A DNA stretch of 64,000 bases from Plasmodium brasilianum (lineage: Eukaryota; Apicomplexa; Aconoidasida; Haemosporida; Plasmodiidae), in contig NW_027122950.1 in the NCBI RefSeq assembly GCF_023973825.1, positions 1 to 64,000 of the forward strand, read 5' to 3'. The stretch's first letter is position 1, and each line of letters opens with the position of its first letter. The notes under the pieces are model-generated. The model saw only the letters and a program-made list of their open reading frames with translations. It ran no database searches and was not told where the DNA came from. Made by a program: the position numbers and the translations under genes. Shown piece after piece: positions 52,018 through 63,670 of this stretch.

Positions 52018-54986
52018 TTTATACAAACTTTTGCTTGTTGAAAATTTGTGTACTCATATTTATCTTCATTACCTTTACACATGTCCACTTTGTAGATGTG
52101 CCCATTTAAAAGTTTATGCATATAGAAAAGAACGAGAAAAAAAATAAAAGTCTGATATACGACAAGAGATAATACAACCAATGTATAAAATTCACTGAAG
52201 TAGCTATTTCACTTAAAGACATTAATGAGAAAAGGAATATGATCAAATATACAATCCATCTAAACAAAGAATTTTTTAAATTAATTAGTTGCACAGTAAA
52301 TTCGTTTAACAGTATTCCATATTATACTAAATAAAAATTGCACACGTACATTTTATGATCTTTATCACATATTCCCTTACCGAGTAATAATTAGTATATT
52401 CATTATAAACTTTAAGAAGGCCAATATACAAATGTAAAAAATGCAAGTATGTAAACTTCAAAGGTATAAAGGAAAAACGTAAAAGTTATAAGTGTGTCAT
52501 AATGCGATGGGACAAAGTTTTTACATACCCATAGATATGCTTATGTGTAAGATGGACTTATGCATGAATGCACATTTTTATAATATTCACAATGTATATA
52601 CAAACATGTAAGGATGTTTACATATGTAATAATGAAGAATATGCAGAAACAACTTTCTTATGCAAAGATGTACATAAAGAATTAATTCAATGAAGCTTAA
52701 AAAAATATATTTTACCGTATTTTTTGTAATTTTATTTTTTCTGTAAGCATATTTGTGATATTGAAATTCTATATATGTTTTATAAAAAAACATTAATTAG
52801 AAAAAATAAATACTAGTAAATCTCTAGAATAGTATGAAGAATACATAGATAAAGTTGTAATTGTCCACATGTTATAGGTTATTTTAACATATATATGTTT
52901 CTGTTAACATACATCTATTGGAAACATAGTAGTAATAGTATCATAAAAAAGAATTATTAGATCTATAGTAGGGAAGATTGCAAGAGCATTACTTAATGAA
53001 ATAATAGGAAATTAATTATTTCACTGAAAATTTATATAACGCACATCATTTAATTTTTAAGCATTACACTAAAGTAAAGAAAAACATATGCCTTATTATA
53101 ATCTTAAGAATATGTTAAATTAAAAAAAAACCTAATCTATAATTGCAAAAAGTATAATTGTGAAAAAGGAATATTACAAGTAACATTATATATATAATAA
53201 TTTAAAAAATTTTAAGGGATTGATATAAATATATATATATGAATTAATAGATGTGCGTATATAAAATAAATAAATATATATATAATAATAACTTTAACTA
53301 ATGTTATATGTATTAACTCAGGTCCTAATTAAATATTTCAAAAAAAAGAAAATTTTTTATAGTTTATTCTTTTATTTTACTGAATATGCATAGTTAATTT
53401 AAATTTGCATGAATATTTTAAAAAAATACAACTTGAATAAAATAATGTAAGTAAAAATTAATACTCTATAAATTACCAACTACATTAATTACAAGGAATT
53501 TTAGAAGATAACAAATAAATAGAAGCTAACATATTTATATAATATTTATCGTCATGTATTCTTCATAACAGATTGTATTATTTATTAAATAGTACAGTTA
53601 TACTCATTTAAATTACCACAAATCAGTAAATGTTGACAAAGAGATATCCACATGGAAGAATTATTTAAAATTTTAAGAAGAAAAATATTTTTAAATATAC
53701 CTATGTCTATACATAGACATTATGAATGCGAAAGAATGAAATAAATAAATAATTGTATTATTTTTGTGAAATAATGTAGGATAATATGTATTATAGAGAA
53801 AAATAAAAATTTTAAGTTTTTATATATTTTCTTTTAGTTAATTTGATTTTAGTAAAATAATATGTTAACATAAATTATTATCAATTTATTATTATACAAT
53901 TATAATAATATATTAAATATATTATATTATTATAAATATCTAGATTCATTATATTCAAGAAACAGTAAGTACATTATTATTTCATTTTATATAGGTATAA
54001 TTCATAAATATTTAACTTCTTTTAGAGTGCATGAAAGAAATCATTTAATATATAATTTGGAGTAATATTTATTTATAAATTAATAAAATATACATACACT
54101 AGTATCTTCTCCACGGAGTTGTCAAAAAGATATATAATGAATTAAGGATTTTCTTAGAATTTATTTTACGTTATTTTATATATTATCTTTTATTATCTCT
54201 TGTTTATATCATTTATGTTCTAAATTATCTTATGCAAAATATTTTTCTTATGGTAATTTATTTGTGTTTTTATTTATCTTGTTTACTAAATATATTTTTT
54301 TTCTATATTTACTTTTTTATTCTTTTTTTCAAAATGATCATTTCTATAGAAATTATAAATTTATATTTTTTTTCAAAAAAAAAGTGCCAATAAAATGTAC
54401 GAATTTTATGGTTATTAAATTTAATAAATTTTATTATGGTTAAAATAAAAAAATACATTTTTTTCTAGTAAATAGAAATTTTAGTATTCGGCATGCAGCA
54501 TATGGCATGAATATATAAAAAAGTTAGATTAGATAGTACGACATAAAAAAATAAATACTTAGCACATAAATTAAATCCTATAATGGTATTTGGAAATTTT
54601 TCTTGCATAAATATTCTATATGCCGTAAGCATATGGTAGATATTGAATTACATTTTTTGCTATAAAAAAATACTTGTACTTTATTATTTTTGTTTTTTAA
54701 CCCTTGAAAAGTGTTATATGTTATAAAATAATATTATATTATTCAACTATAAAATAATGTTTAAAAGGTACAACTTATACAAAAAAAAACATTATTACTA
54801 AGAAACTTAGCTAAAGAGTAATAACTACAAATTTAATATGTGTTAATGAACGTGTACTCTTCGCATATTTTTTGTTTATCATAATTATAAAATAAATTAT
54901 TAATGCCCCACAAAAGCTATTTTATTTTTTTTTTATGAAAAGTATTGATAAAAAAAAGATTAGAATTGTTCTTTTAAACTATAAAA

Positions 54987-55008
54987 ATATATATATATAT
55001 ATATATAT
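54987..55008. repeat. (AT)n microsatellite
   Basis: An alternating AT run of about 22 bp. At the equivalent place in copy A (about 18560) there is only a short ATATGTATAT, so the repeat expanded after duplication or contracted there. Confidence 0.75.
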
Positions 55009-55500
55009 TGACAATTCGCTAATAAAATTGGTTCTACGTAACATTATTGTATTTGATGTTACATTTTTTATAGAGAACATTTTTGGAAATATTTAAAAAA
55101 AAATATTTGAAAATTTAATTTTTTTTTTTTATCCTCTATATTTGCAATTTATTTGTAAATTTAGTAAAATTTTAAGTAAATAAAATATCAATGAATTTAA
55201 CTATATCCTTTTATAAATACTTTGTATGTATGCACAAAAACTTATAGCTGCTTACATGTGTTATAAAATAAAATAATCTGTCCCTAAATTTAAAAAACAA
55301 ATATCTGTTTTATTTAAAACTTTTACATTTATCTTTTTTATTTGAATAAATTTTTATTTTAATAATGTGATATAAAAATAACATAGAAGAATATTTTTTT
55401 TATTTTGTTAGATGTTTTAAGTTGTATTACAAATATACACTTATAAGAAATTTCCCGATATATATGAGTAAATGTGTCTCATTATAAATAAAAAAATATT

Positions 55501-56260
55501 TACTTTTCGTGGTATTATATTTTTGATAAAACTTTAGATAAGTAGAACAGTACCAATGGAACTTCAGTTTCAACAAATATTATATTATTATTAGATAATA
55601 ATAAGGGTACAATGATATATTATTTGGAAATTGACATTATGATTTAGGCAATGAATATAATTATGTTTACTCAGATTTGGGTGAAAAAGCTTAGTGTAAT
55701 GTTATTGATAATTCAGGATCTGAATACAATAAATTATGCAAAAAATTGATATATGTTATGTGCAATTCATTTGCAGAGATAAATATATTTTTTTTAAAAA
55801 AATATTATATAGAGGATTTAATACTATATTTGTAGAAATGAAAAGATAATACCAAGAAAAAAAATTAAAACATTTTGCATGTGTACGTTTCGCTTTAGCA
55901 TCTGTTACATAAGAATCTATTGTACAATTTTTATTACTTTTTTTATTTTTTATTCTATTATATAATTAGCTATATATATTCGTTTAAGAACAACTAAGTA
56001 TATATTTTATTTCGAAGGAAGGAGATACAATTGTATTATTGTTAGTTACTTTATTATATATTTTAGTGGTTATGCATATCCGGTAAACTTTTTTGAATAA
56101 ACCTTAGAAGTAGGAGGGAATGAAGTTAAATCCTAGCTACAATTAGTATATTGTTATCAGAAATACTATTTTTAATGATTTGAGTAAATTTTTATTTATA
56201 AATAATGAAATTGTACTTTAAAAAAAAATTAATTGTTGTATATTCAAAATATTTTGTTAT
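55501..56260 (+). pseudogene. Degenerate coding relic, copy B, unidentified (possibly pir-like)
   Basis: From about 55650 the plus strand reads YDLGNEYNYVYSDLGEKA, a stop, then CNVIDNSGSEYNKLCKKLIY and VMCNSF. Further on, 55860-55915 reads KLKHFACVRFALASVT, and near 56097 NKP, two stops and EGMKLNPSYN. The phase agrees with the relic at 19.1-19.9 kb. Copy B keeps the first part better, whereas copy A keeps the end better. Several stops are present. The gene family is uncertain. Confidence 0.42.
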
Positions 56261-57590
56261 GGATCTCAGGTAATATACAAATATATGATAATATATAAAT
56301 GTAAGGAATTCCACATTAAACTTTTATAACAGTTTCCATGTTTTTATAATTTTTTGTATTATAATTTTTTTGAGAGTGGTAATATAATTTTGTGTTATAA
56401 CATATATATGTAATATATTGGTCAGATACGGTAAAATGTGGAATTGACATTTCTCAGTACATACAGTAAGCGTATGTACTTTACATACAATTTTACAAAC
56501 TAAATATTTCATGTATATATTTATTACAAAAAATACACAATAACTAATTTTATATCTAAATTCACAATTTATATGAATTCCCTGATTTAGTAAAGCAATT
56601 TATATTTTTAAATATTATACTCTTTTCTGTAATAGTTTTGAATAAACATTTCAATGATTTTCTTTAAATATTTAACATATATTACTTTTAATTTTAATAT
56701 ATTACGTGATTCTTCGTTCACCAAAACTAAAACCGTGGTTACGTTTGTAGTCATATGCATTTAATATTTAAAGGTAAACATAACAGATAACTTAATGAAA
56801 AATTTATTATAAGCATCATATACTTTATGAATTATTTTATTTAAAAATATTTTAATAAATTTCTATATTTTTTTCATATTTTAAGTATGTAATTATGAAT
56901 AAATAATAATATAGTTTTCCTTTAAAAAATGAATTATTAATAGAACTTAATCAATTTCCAGATTCATAAATCTTTATATTTAAATGAGGGAATTAAGGAA
57001 CACTTCTTACTTAACTTTTTATCTTAGGTCATTGTTATAGTTGAAAATATTTTATAAAAATTATTTAAATATCTAAGTAAAATTATATTCATTACGGAAC
57101 CTAATAGATTTAAACAAATATATTATTATATCAAGATTATTATTAAGTTTATATGACATTATTCTATCTTTTATTTGTTTACGTATTATTTTTTTTATAA
57201 TATATCTTCTAAATATATATTAAACTAAAAAAAAAATAAAGTTAACTCGATAAAATTGCGATTTTTTCATTTGGAAATAATAGTTCATATTGGATCTGAT
57301 TAAATATTATAACTTTAAAAGAATGTTTTGCAATAATAAAAGATAAGTTTTTAATTATCTTTCAACTATATACCTTTTTAGTATATTAGGTTGTTTATTA
57401 TAAATATAATGTTTTACATATGTTAAAAAAAATAAAAAAATGTATAACTTTATGTAATATCTAATTTCGATATCAAAATATAAAACAAAAATTTATAAAA
57501 AAAATTTTCATTTATAACTTATACTGTTATATTGTTAAAATAATTAATATTTTTTTAGGAATAACCAGCTTTTCAAAAACATACCGTTCA
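56261..57590. other. Intergenic 5' of fam-l
   Basis: Counterpart of 19.9-21.15 kb. The minus-strand frame at 56324-56512 has no family motif or matching frame in the other copy. Nothing else was seen. Confidence 0.4.
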
Positions 57591-57700
57591 TAAAATTGGA
57601 ATTATTAATAGGAAATCATCGATAAAATTACTAATACTGCTCTTAATGTATAAATGAATGCATTATCTATATTCTCTACGTTCTATATTCTACATATAAT
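57591..57700 (+). promoter_or_regulatory. Conserved fam 5' element
   Basis: CTATATTCTCTACGTTCTAT lies about 371 bp before the fam-l ATG at 58038, preceded by ATAAAATTGGAATTATTAAT. It is the copy closest to its start codon. Confidence 0.55.
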
Positions 57701-58037
57701 AAATATCTCCAATAATAAGTAATTTTATATATATTACTTCGACATAAAGTAGTAAAATAATTATTTAATCATTTTATTAAATTGAATAAATGATTTATGT
57801 ATATTTAATATTTATTAATGATTTCAATTTATATTATTTTAATTAAAGTACCTTTTCTGTCACTGTTGTAGAAAAGATTATGTTTATACCTTTTTTATAA
57901 TGTTTTTATAAAAACAAATAAAATAAACATATAGAAATATAAATGAATTATTATATTATCCTTTATAATTAAAAGAATATTATTTTATATTGAATTGTAT
58001 CCCTACTCAGTATATTACCATTTTAATGTTCTATATA

Positions 58038-59076
58038 ATGGAACAAAAATTTAAGTTACTGTTATTTTATAAGGTTTCTACTTTTATCCTTTTGAGTTGG
58101 ATATATCATTTTTACGTTTATAAGGTATGGTACTATTACTTAAAGATATATGTATTAATTATGTTTTTCGTGTTTTTGTTTTTTTTTTGTGTGAGCTTTT
58201 TCATATGAGTAAATGATAAATTTTTTTTTGTTTTTTCAGAGTACACATAACAAATCTTTTGTTGAATACTACAAAAATCGTAGACAATTATATATACGAA
58301 ATTATCGTTTACTGGCAAAATATAATCACGTTAAGGATTCAAGTATTGTATGTTTAAAGAAAGAGATACCAGTTGTAGTGAACAATAAAAAAGATATACC
58401 TTATATTGAAAGAGAGAACATAATAAAAAAAAATGCATCAAATGGATATTCACCAAGAAACGCAAGAGGCAATAAAAAATGTGTGAAAAATAAATCTTGT
58501 ATATTTGAAATGAAAAAATATTCCCATTTAGAAAAAAAAATATTTAAAGAACTTGATTATGTAGACTTTCTTAAAAAAAACAACACAATTAGTGATAAGA
58601 TATATAAATCAATAATACGTAAAAAATGCGGACTACGATTTGCTTTACCTTTATTACTAATTTTCGTGTTATTAATATCATTTATATTAGATAATTTTTG
58701 GGGATATGGGCTTACATTTGGTTTGTTTAAAGTAATAGTTCTTATTTCACCTGCCGTACAAGTTAGTGAACTTAAAAATTATCCATATCTTAAAGCTTTT
58801 GAAAACAATCTTTCAAAGTTCTTTACGAAGGAGACTTCTCCTGCCATAGCAACTTTGCATGTGTGGTTGACGAAATCACCTTTAAGTTGGTTCACAAATT
58901 CTGTTGTAGAAACACAAGGTGGTACTATTAAAGGAAACTACTGTGTAACAGGGTTTTTTGGTTTTCTTATATATTTTGTACCTATCTTCATACTAGGTAT
59001 CATACTTATATCAGCAGTTGTTTATTATCATAAAAAAGTTAAAAAATATGAAAAAATTAAGTTTAGGAAAAGATAA
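58038..59076 (+). CDS. fam-l-type exported protein (two exons)
   Basis: Exon 1 is 58038-58124 (29 codons, starting MEQKFKLLLFYKVSTFILLS). The intron is 58125-58239, at 115 bp the shortest of the set (GTATGG...TTTTCAG), and exon 2 is 58240-59076, giving 307 residues. An upstream in-frame ATG at 58213 lies within the intron and was rejected because it would omit the hydrophobic first exon. The RxL motif YRLLAKY has its Arg at residue 52. The block KSCIFEMKKYSHLEKKIFKE, then DYVDFLKKNNTISDK, precedes membrane segment 1 (about 163-182). The loop of about 85 residues contains VVETQGGTIKGNYCVTG just before segment 2 (about 268-291). The tail is YHKKVKKYEKIKFRKR. It is the duplicate of the gene at 21669-22671, 36.37 kb away, with a longer loop. 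Confidence 0.9.
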
Positions 59077-59240
59077 AATGAATAAGAAGAAATATTTTTC
59101 TGTCTGAAACGAAAACTTCAATAGGACAAATGGGTACAATAATTTGAATAGTATTAATAATATATATCTATATAATTGCTTAAATTTTACATATATATGT
59201 ACATCTAACTGGTCTTATCTGTGAACCACAGTAAAAAAGT

Positions 59241-59290
59241 TATTCTTATTTTTTTTTGTGAATTTGAATATTTTTATATTTTTTAATTTG
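59241..59290 (+). promoter_or_regulatory. Conserved fam 3' element
   Basis: TTTTTTTTTGTGAATTTGAA lies about 165 bp after the fam-l stop at 59076 and is followed by ATATTTTTTAATTTGTAGTT. Confidence 0.42.
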
Positions 59291-62060
59291 TAGTTTAAAG
59301 TGTAGTTTCATCTAAATTGAATATTTTGGCTAACTATATGTATTTGCATATTTCCATATATTTGTGTGAAAAATATGTACTTGTACGTTATAATTAATAT
59401 AATGTAGGAAATTTTATATAATTTTATTGATTACTTGTGTATATTTATGTTCCAACTATAAATAATATTTCTTTATATATATTTTATCTTTGTATTACTA
59501 AAAATATTATTTGTTGATGTATATGGAAAAGTAATTATTAGGATTGAATTAAAAAAAAATATATATTGTTTTATATTTAATTATTCTAAATGAATGTATT
59601 TTTCTGTATATGTACTACATACAAGAAAATTTCGTATTTATTATATTAAGGAATTTTTATGAAAAGTATATTAGGAAAAAATTTCTTCATAAAACCATTC
59701 TTAGCAAACGCTTAAAATTTTATGCATAATTTAAAAGGATGAATATAAATATACAGTAAAATAACTTTTTTAAATATTGACTATATATAATTGTTTAATA
59801 ACTTAGTATTTCTTAATACTAACAATTAATTTAAATGCTAAAATTGTTTTATTTTCTTATTATTTTGCATATTTGTGAATAAATATTTAAATATATTTTA
59901 TATTGAAAACTCCCAAATATGTAATCTATATACTTTTTTCGTTTTCTGAAGTATTAAAAGAATAAAAAAAAAATGAATTAAATGTAATTAAACATCAACA
60001 TGTTGTATGTATATATTCCTTTTTGCCTATTTCTTGATAGTATAATTACAAATGACTTTATCTATAGGAAAAGATAATTTATCACTAGGGATAATGGATA
60101 AATATATATTTTTTGTTTATGCATATAATAATGTACAGGTACCTTTATATATATATTTCCTCAATTTTTGTGTTTATTAATGTATTATGTAAATAGTTAT
60201 TATTATATTAGTTATGTATAAAAATATATGTTGTATATTTTGACAGTTGCTTATTGATTTACATAAATAGCGCTTCTTTAAAAAAGCAGGAAATTAAAAA
60301 AAAGGTATTATTTATTATTTTTTTAAATTAATAAGTATATTTTTTTCTTTGTTTTAATTACATTGTTTTTATGTACGTATATTAAAAAGATTTCTATATA
60401 TTTTTTTACATGTTTTAATTAAGTGCAATATTTTAATATTAAGAATGCTGAAGAATTTCTAACTGTTAAAAAATAAAAAATGTAAAAAAATTGAAGTTGT
60501 AAATGTAAAAATATATTAATTACACTCTAAGCAATAATTTTTAACCATAAAATATGATTTACTCTAGCTGTTTATAGATTTGAAAACGTTGTTAGATAAA
60601 AATACAATATATTGATAAAAATAATAGATATATGAAATAAGATTTAAAATAATAATATTGGATATACGGATTAATGAAATAGCAGTATGATGTTAATACG
60701 AATTTACATATTTAAGTGGATGATTTACATATGTTTGACGTATTAAAGTAGTAAAAATATAAATATTTTGTAAGTAAATTAATTATTTTGCATATTATAT
60801 CTTAGTTAAAAGAAAATATAGATAATATAGAAAAATATAGATATTTAAAAAAACAAAAACTCAAAAAATATCTAGAAATCATGAATGTTTGTAAAACAGA
60901 AAAATAGACTTTATAAGTAACTTTTTTAGCAAAATTACATATAATATGTTCTTATTTGTCGTAATTAATTTTGTAATATATATATGGATTTTTATACTTT
61001 TTAAAAACTGACGTTTTATATTATATATAGAAATATTCAATGTAAATAAAAATATTAAAAGAAAAAATCGAGGTACTAAGTAAAGGTAATTGTATACGAG
61101 TCTTCCTAAGTGGTATAATGAATGTATAAATAATGTAAAAATATAATAGTATTAACTTTTGTAATATTTATTCTCTTTTTTAATTATTTATTTATTTACC
61201 AAAAAAAGTAACAATTTTCAAAAGAACAATAAAATAATGGTACATTTGAAATATTTTTAATTATATTTTGGGCTTATAATATATTTATAATTATAATTCC
61301 TTTGGTTACAACATATAATGAATATAAATATTTATGTATGATATATTTTCGTTAAAAATATTTTTAATAAAATTTTACTCGTTTATGTAATTACGTCTAT
61401 TTATTATGTTGAACCTTTAAAATATGTTTCTGATATAATGCATTTTTGAAGGAATTAATAAAAAAAAACTTATACCTTCTAAAAATGGAATCAGAAAAAC
61501 TACCAAATCATAAATTTTAGTAAATTATATTGTTATTCTTATTTACAAATTACATATATATTATAAGCCATATATATTATTATTAATTGTGAATATATTC
61601 ATTTGATGTATTCTATAATTAATGTAGTTACAAGTTGCATTTCTATAACTATTATACCTTTAATGTTTTTTTTTTTTTTGATATGTTAATATTTCATTTA
61701 AGTATATATAATTAATTAAAAAATTTAGTATATGAATATAAATATACTTTATTTATGTATTATAGAGTAAATCAAACTTAATTAAATATGTAACATTCAA
61801 AAATTATGGTACTAAAATAAATAAATGAGTTCTTATTTCTATTAGAATACATATTCCTTCATAAATTACGTAGTGCTGTATAAATTCGACATACTAGAAA
61901 ATTATACAGGATAAGTGATTGTGGGTGGTTAAGGATTAATTAATAAATGTATTATAATTAACATAAAGTATTGTATATTATTTTTTTATTATTACTAATG
62001 TTATTAAAAAATTAATAATTTTTTTTAAAATTAATTCCTTTTTCTGAAGTAAATATATTT
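59291..62060. other. Intergenic between fam-l and fam-m
   Basis: Counterpart of 22.88-25.66 kb over its whole length. No exon, RNA gene or family motif was recognised. Confidence 0.5.
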
Positions 62061-62172
62061 ATAAAATTGGAAAAATTAATAGATAGTGTCCTTGAAATTA
62101 GTAATTATTATATTAATATGTATATATATCTATTATATATATATTCTCTATATTCTTTACAATATATAAACT
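62061..62172 (+). promoter_or_regulatory. Conserved fam 5' element
   Basis: ATATTCTCTATATTCTTTAC lies about 435 bp before the fam-m ATG at 62575; TTATAAAATTGG marks the upstream edge. Confidence 0.5.
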
Positions 62173-62574
62173 CAATAATTAAGTATAATAAGAAATCACA
62201 TATTTAATTCATGGATAATACTTAAAATGATTAATAAAATTATTATTTAATTAATACACTACATTACGTAAGTTATGTATTATAAATATTAATGAATTAA
62301 TACAATATATATTTTAATGAGAATTATTTTATTATTATTTTTTTTTTTATTAACATTTAAATAAAAATTATGCAATATATTTGTAAAGTTATTTTATTTT
62401 GTATATGAGAATAAACTATTATAGTTATATACACTAAGTTTTTAGGAAAAAATAAAATACATTAATATGAAAAAAATTAAATGAATAATTATATTTTCCT
62501 TTATTATATAAGTATATTATATTATTATAATTTTTTCTGTGCTCAACTATATTATAATATTATATATCTATATA

Positions 62575-63452
62575 ATGAATCGAAAAAATAAATTATACCA
62601 TTTTATAAAAATTTCTACTCTTGTTATTATATTCCGGACATATCTTTTTAACAGTAATGTGGTATAATAACATTATATAATTGTATTTTGTATTTTTTAT
62701 ATTTTTATTTATTTATAACCGTTAATACAATTTTCTATAATTAGGTTTGTTAAATTAAATAAAAAATATTTACTTTGTTCTTTTAGAGTATATTTAGTAA
62801 ATCCATGGTTGAGAACTGTAAACTTGATAAAAAATTATATCCAAGAAATTATCGATCACTATCTAAATATAAACAAAACAACTATTCCTATATTGCGAGG
62901 TTAAATGAAAATATACAAAATAAAGGAAAATACGAAAAAGAAGATATACGTAAAAATGAAAAAGAAACAAAAGGAAAAAATAGCAAATCAAGTAGAACTC
63001 CATTAAATAAGGCACAATACTATACGGAAGTTACAGATTATGATAATGGAATGTTTGACGGAAAGCATTTCCATTTTGAAAAAAAATGGATTAAAAAAAA
63101 AGATTATGATTATTTTATTGAAAAAAACAGAAGAATTTGTGATATAGCCTTAAAAAAAATAAGATTCAGAGATTACGGATTTGGAGTCATTATGTTTTTT
63201 ATATTTATCTTAATTGGAATTGGATACCCTATATTACAAGGATTAGGATACTTGAATAAGGCATTGGAAAAGATCAAGGAATTACTACAATCGACTGGTA
63301 TATTAGAAAATAGTGCAACAGTAAGTTCATATACATATCCATTATTATTTTCTATAATGATTATAATATTATCTATTATTATAATAATATCTATTACTAA
63401 GATCTTAATAAATAATGAAAAATATAAAAAAATTAAGTTGATGACTGAATAA
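62575..63452 (+). CDS. fam-m-type exported protein (two exons)
   Basis: Exon 1 is 62575-62661 (29 codons, starting MNRKNKLYHFIKISTLVIIF). The intron is 62662-62786 (125 bp, GTATAA...TTTTAG) and exon 2 is 62787-63452, giving 250 residues. The RxL motif YRSLSKY has its Arg at residue 52. The block AQYYTEVTDYDNG, then MFDGKHFHFEKKWIKKKDYD, precedes membrane segment 1 (about 161-181); segment 2 is about 213-236. The tail is INNEKYKKIKLMTE. Exon 1 is odd: the tryptophan and following residues that end the hydrophobic core elsewhere (WICHF) are replaced by RTYLF, which puts an arginine inside the signal region. A downstream ATG at 62805 in exon 2 would lack the signal. It is the duplicate of the fam-m gene at 26166-27048 (36.41 kb away). 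The family label is from memory. Confidence 0.88.
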
Positions 63453-63619
63453 AAAGAATTATAAGGAATACATATTATTCTGTAATGAAATATTTAATAT
63501 GAAGTAATAAGTGTAATATCCTTAGTGATATATTTTTAATAAACATACCTATAATTACCCTATTTTTACAAATGTACGTTTACGTATTTGGTTTTTTAAT
63601 AAATATCAGTAAAAAAATT

Positions 63620-63670
63620 TGTTGTTTTTCTTTTGTAAATTTTAATATTCTAAAGTTTTCTAATTTGTAT
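63620..63670 (+). promoter_or_regulatory. Conserved fam 3' element
   Basis: TTCTTTTGTAAATTTTAATA lies about 170 bp after the fam-m stop at 63452 and is followed by TTCTAATTTGTATGTTAAAG. Confidence 0.42.

Larger units (their letters stand above)
49950..55500. repeat. Gene-poor block, copy B of a segmental duplication
   Basis: Copy B of the block at 13600-19080, in the same orientation, with landmark offsets held between 36.34 and 36.43 kb. Divergence is substantial but alignment by eye is continuous, for example around 51.1-51.5 kb, 52.1-52.6 kb and 54.7-55.0 kb. Short frames inside it (49997-50290, 50850-51044, 51945-52181, 52106-52294, 52587-52793) are low-complexity and have no matching protein in copy A. 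Confidence 0.75.

Noticed and set aside
49997..52793. Several 60-100 codon frames in desert copy B
   Set aside because: Same composition as chance frames and no protein-level match in copy A, even though the DNA itself aligns.
58136..58318. Minus-strand frame over the intron and exon 2 start at 58.2 kb
   Set aside because: It overlaps the fam-l intron and acceptor; it is a shadow of low-complexity sequence.
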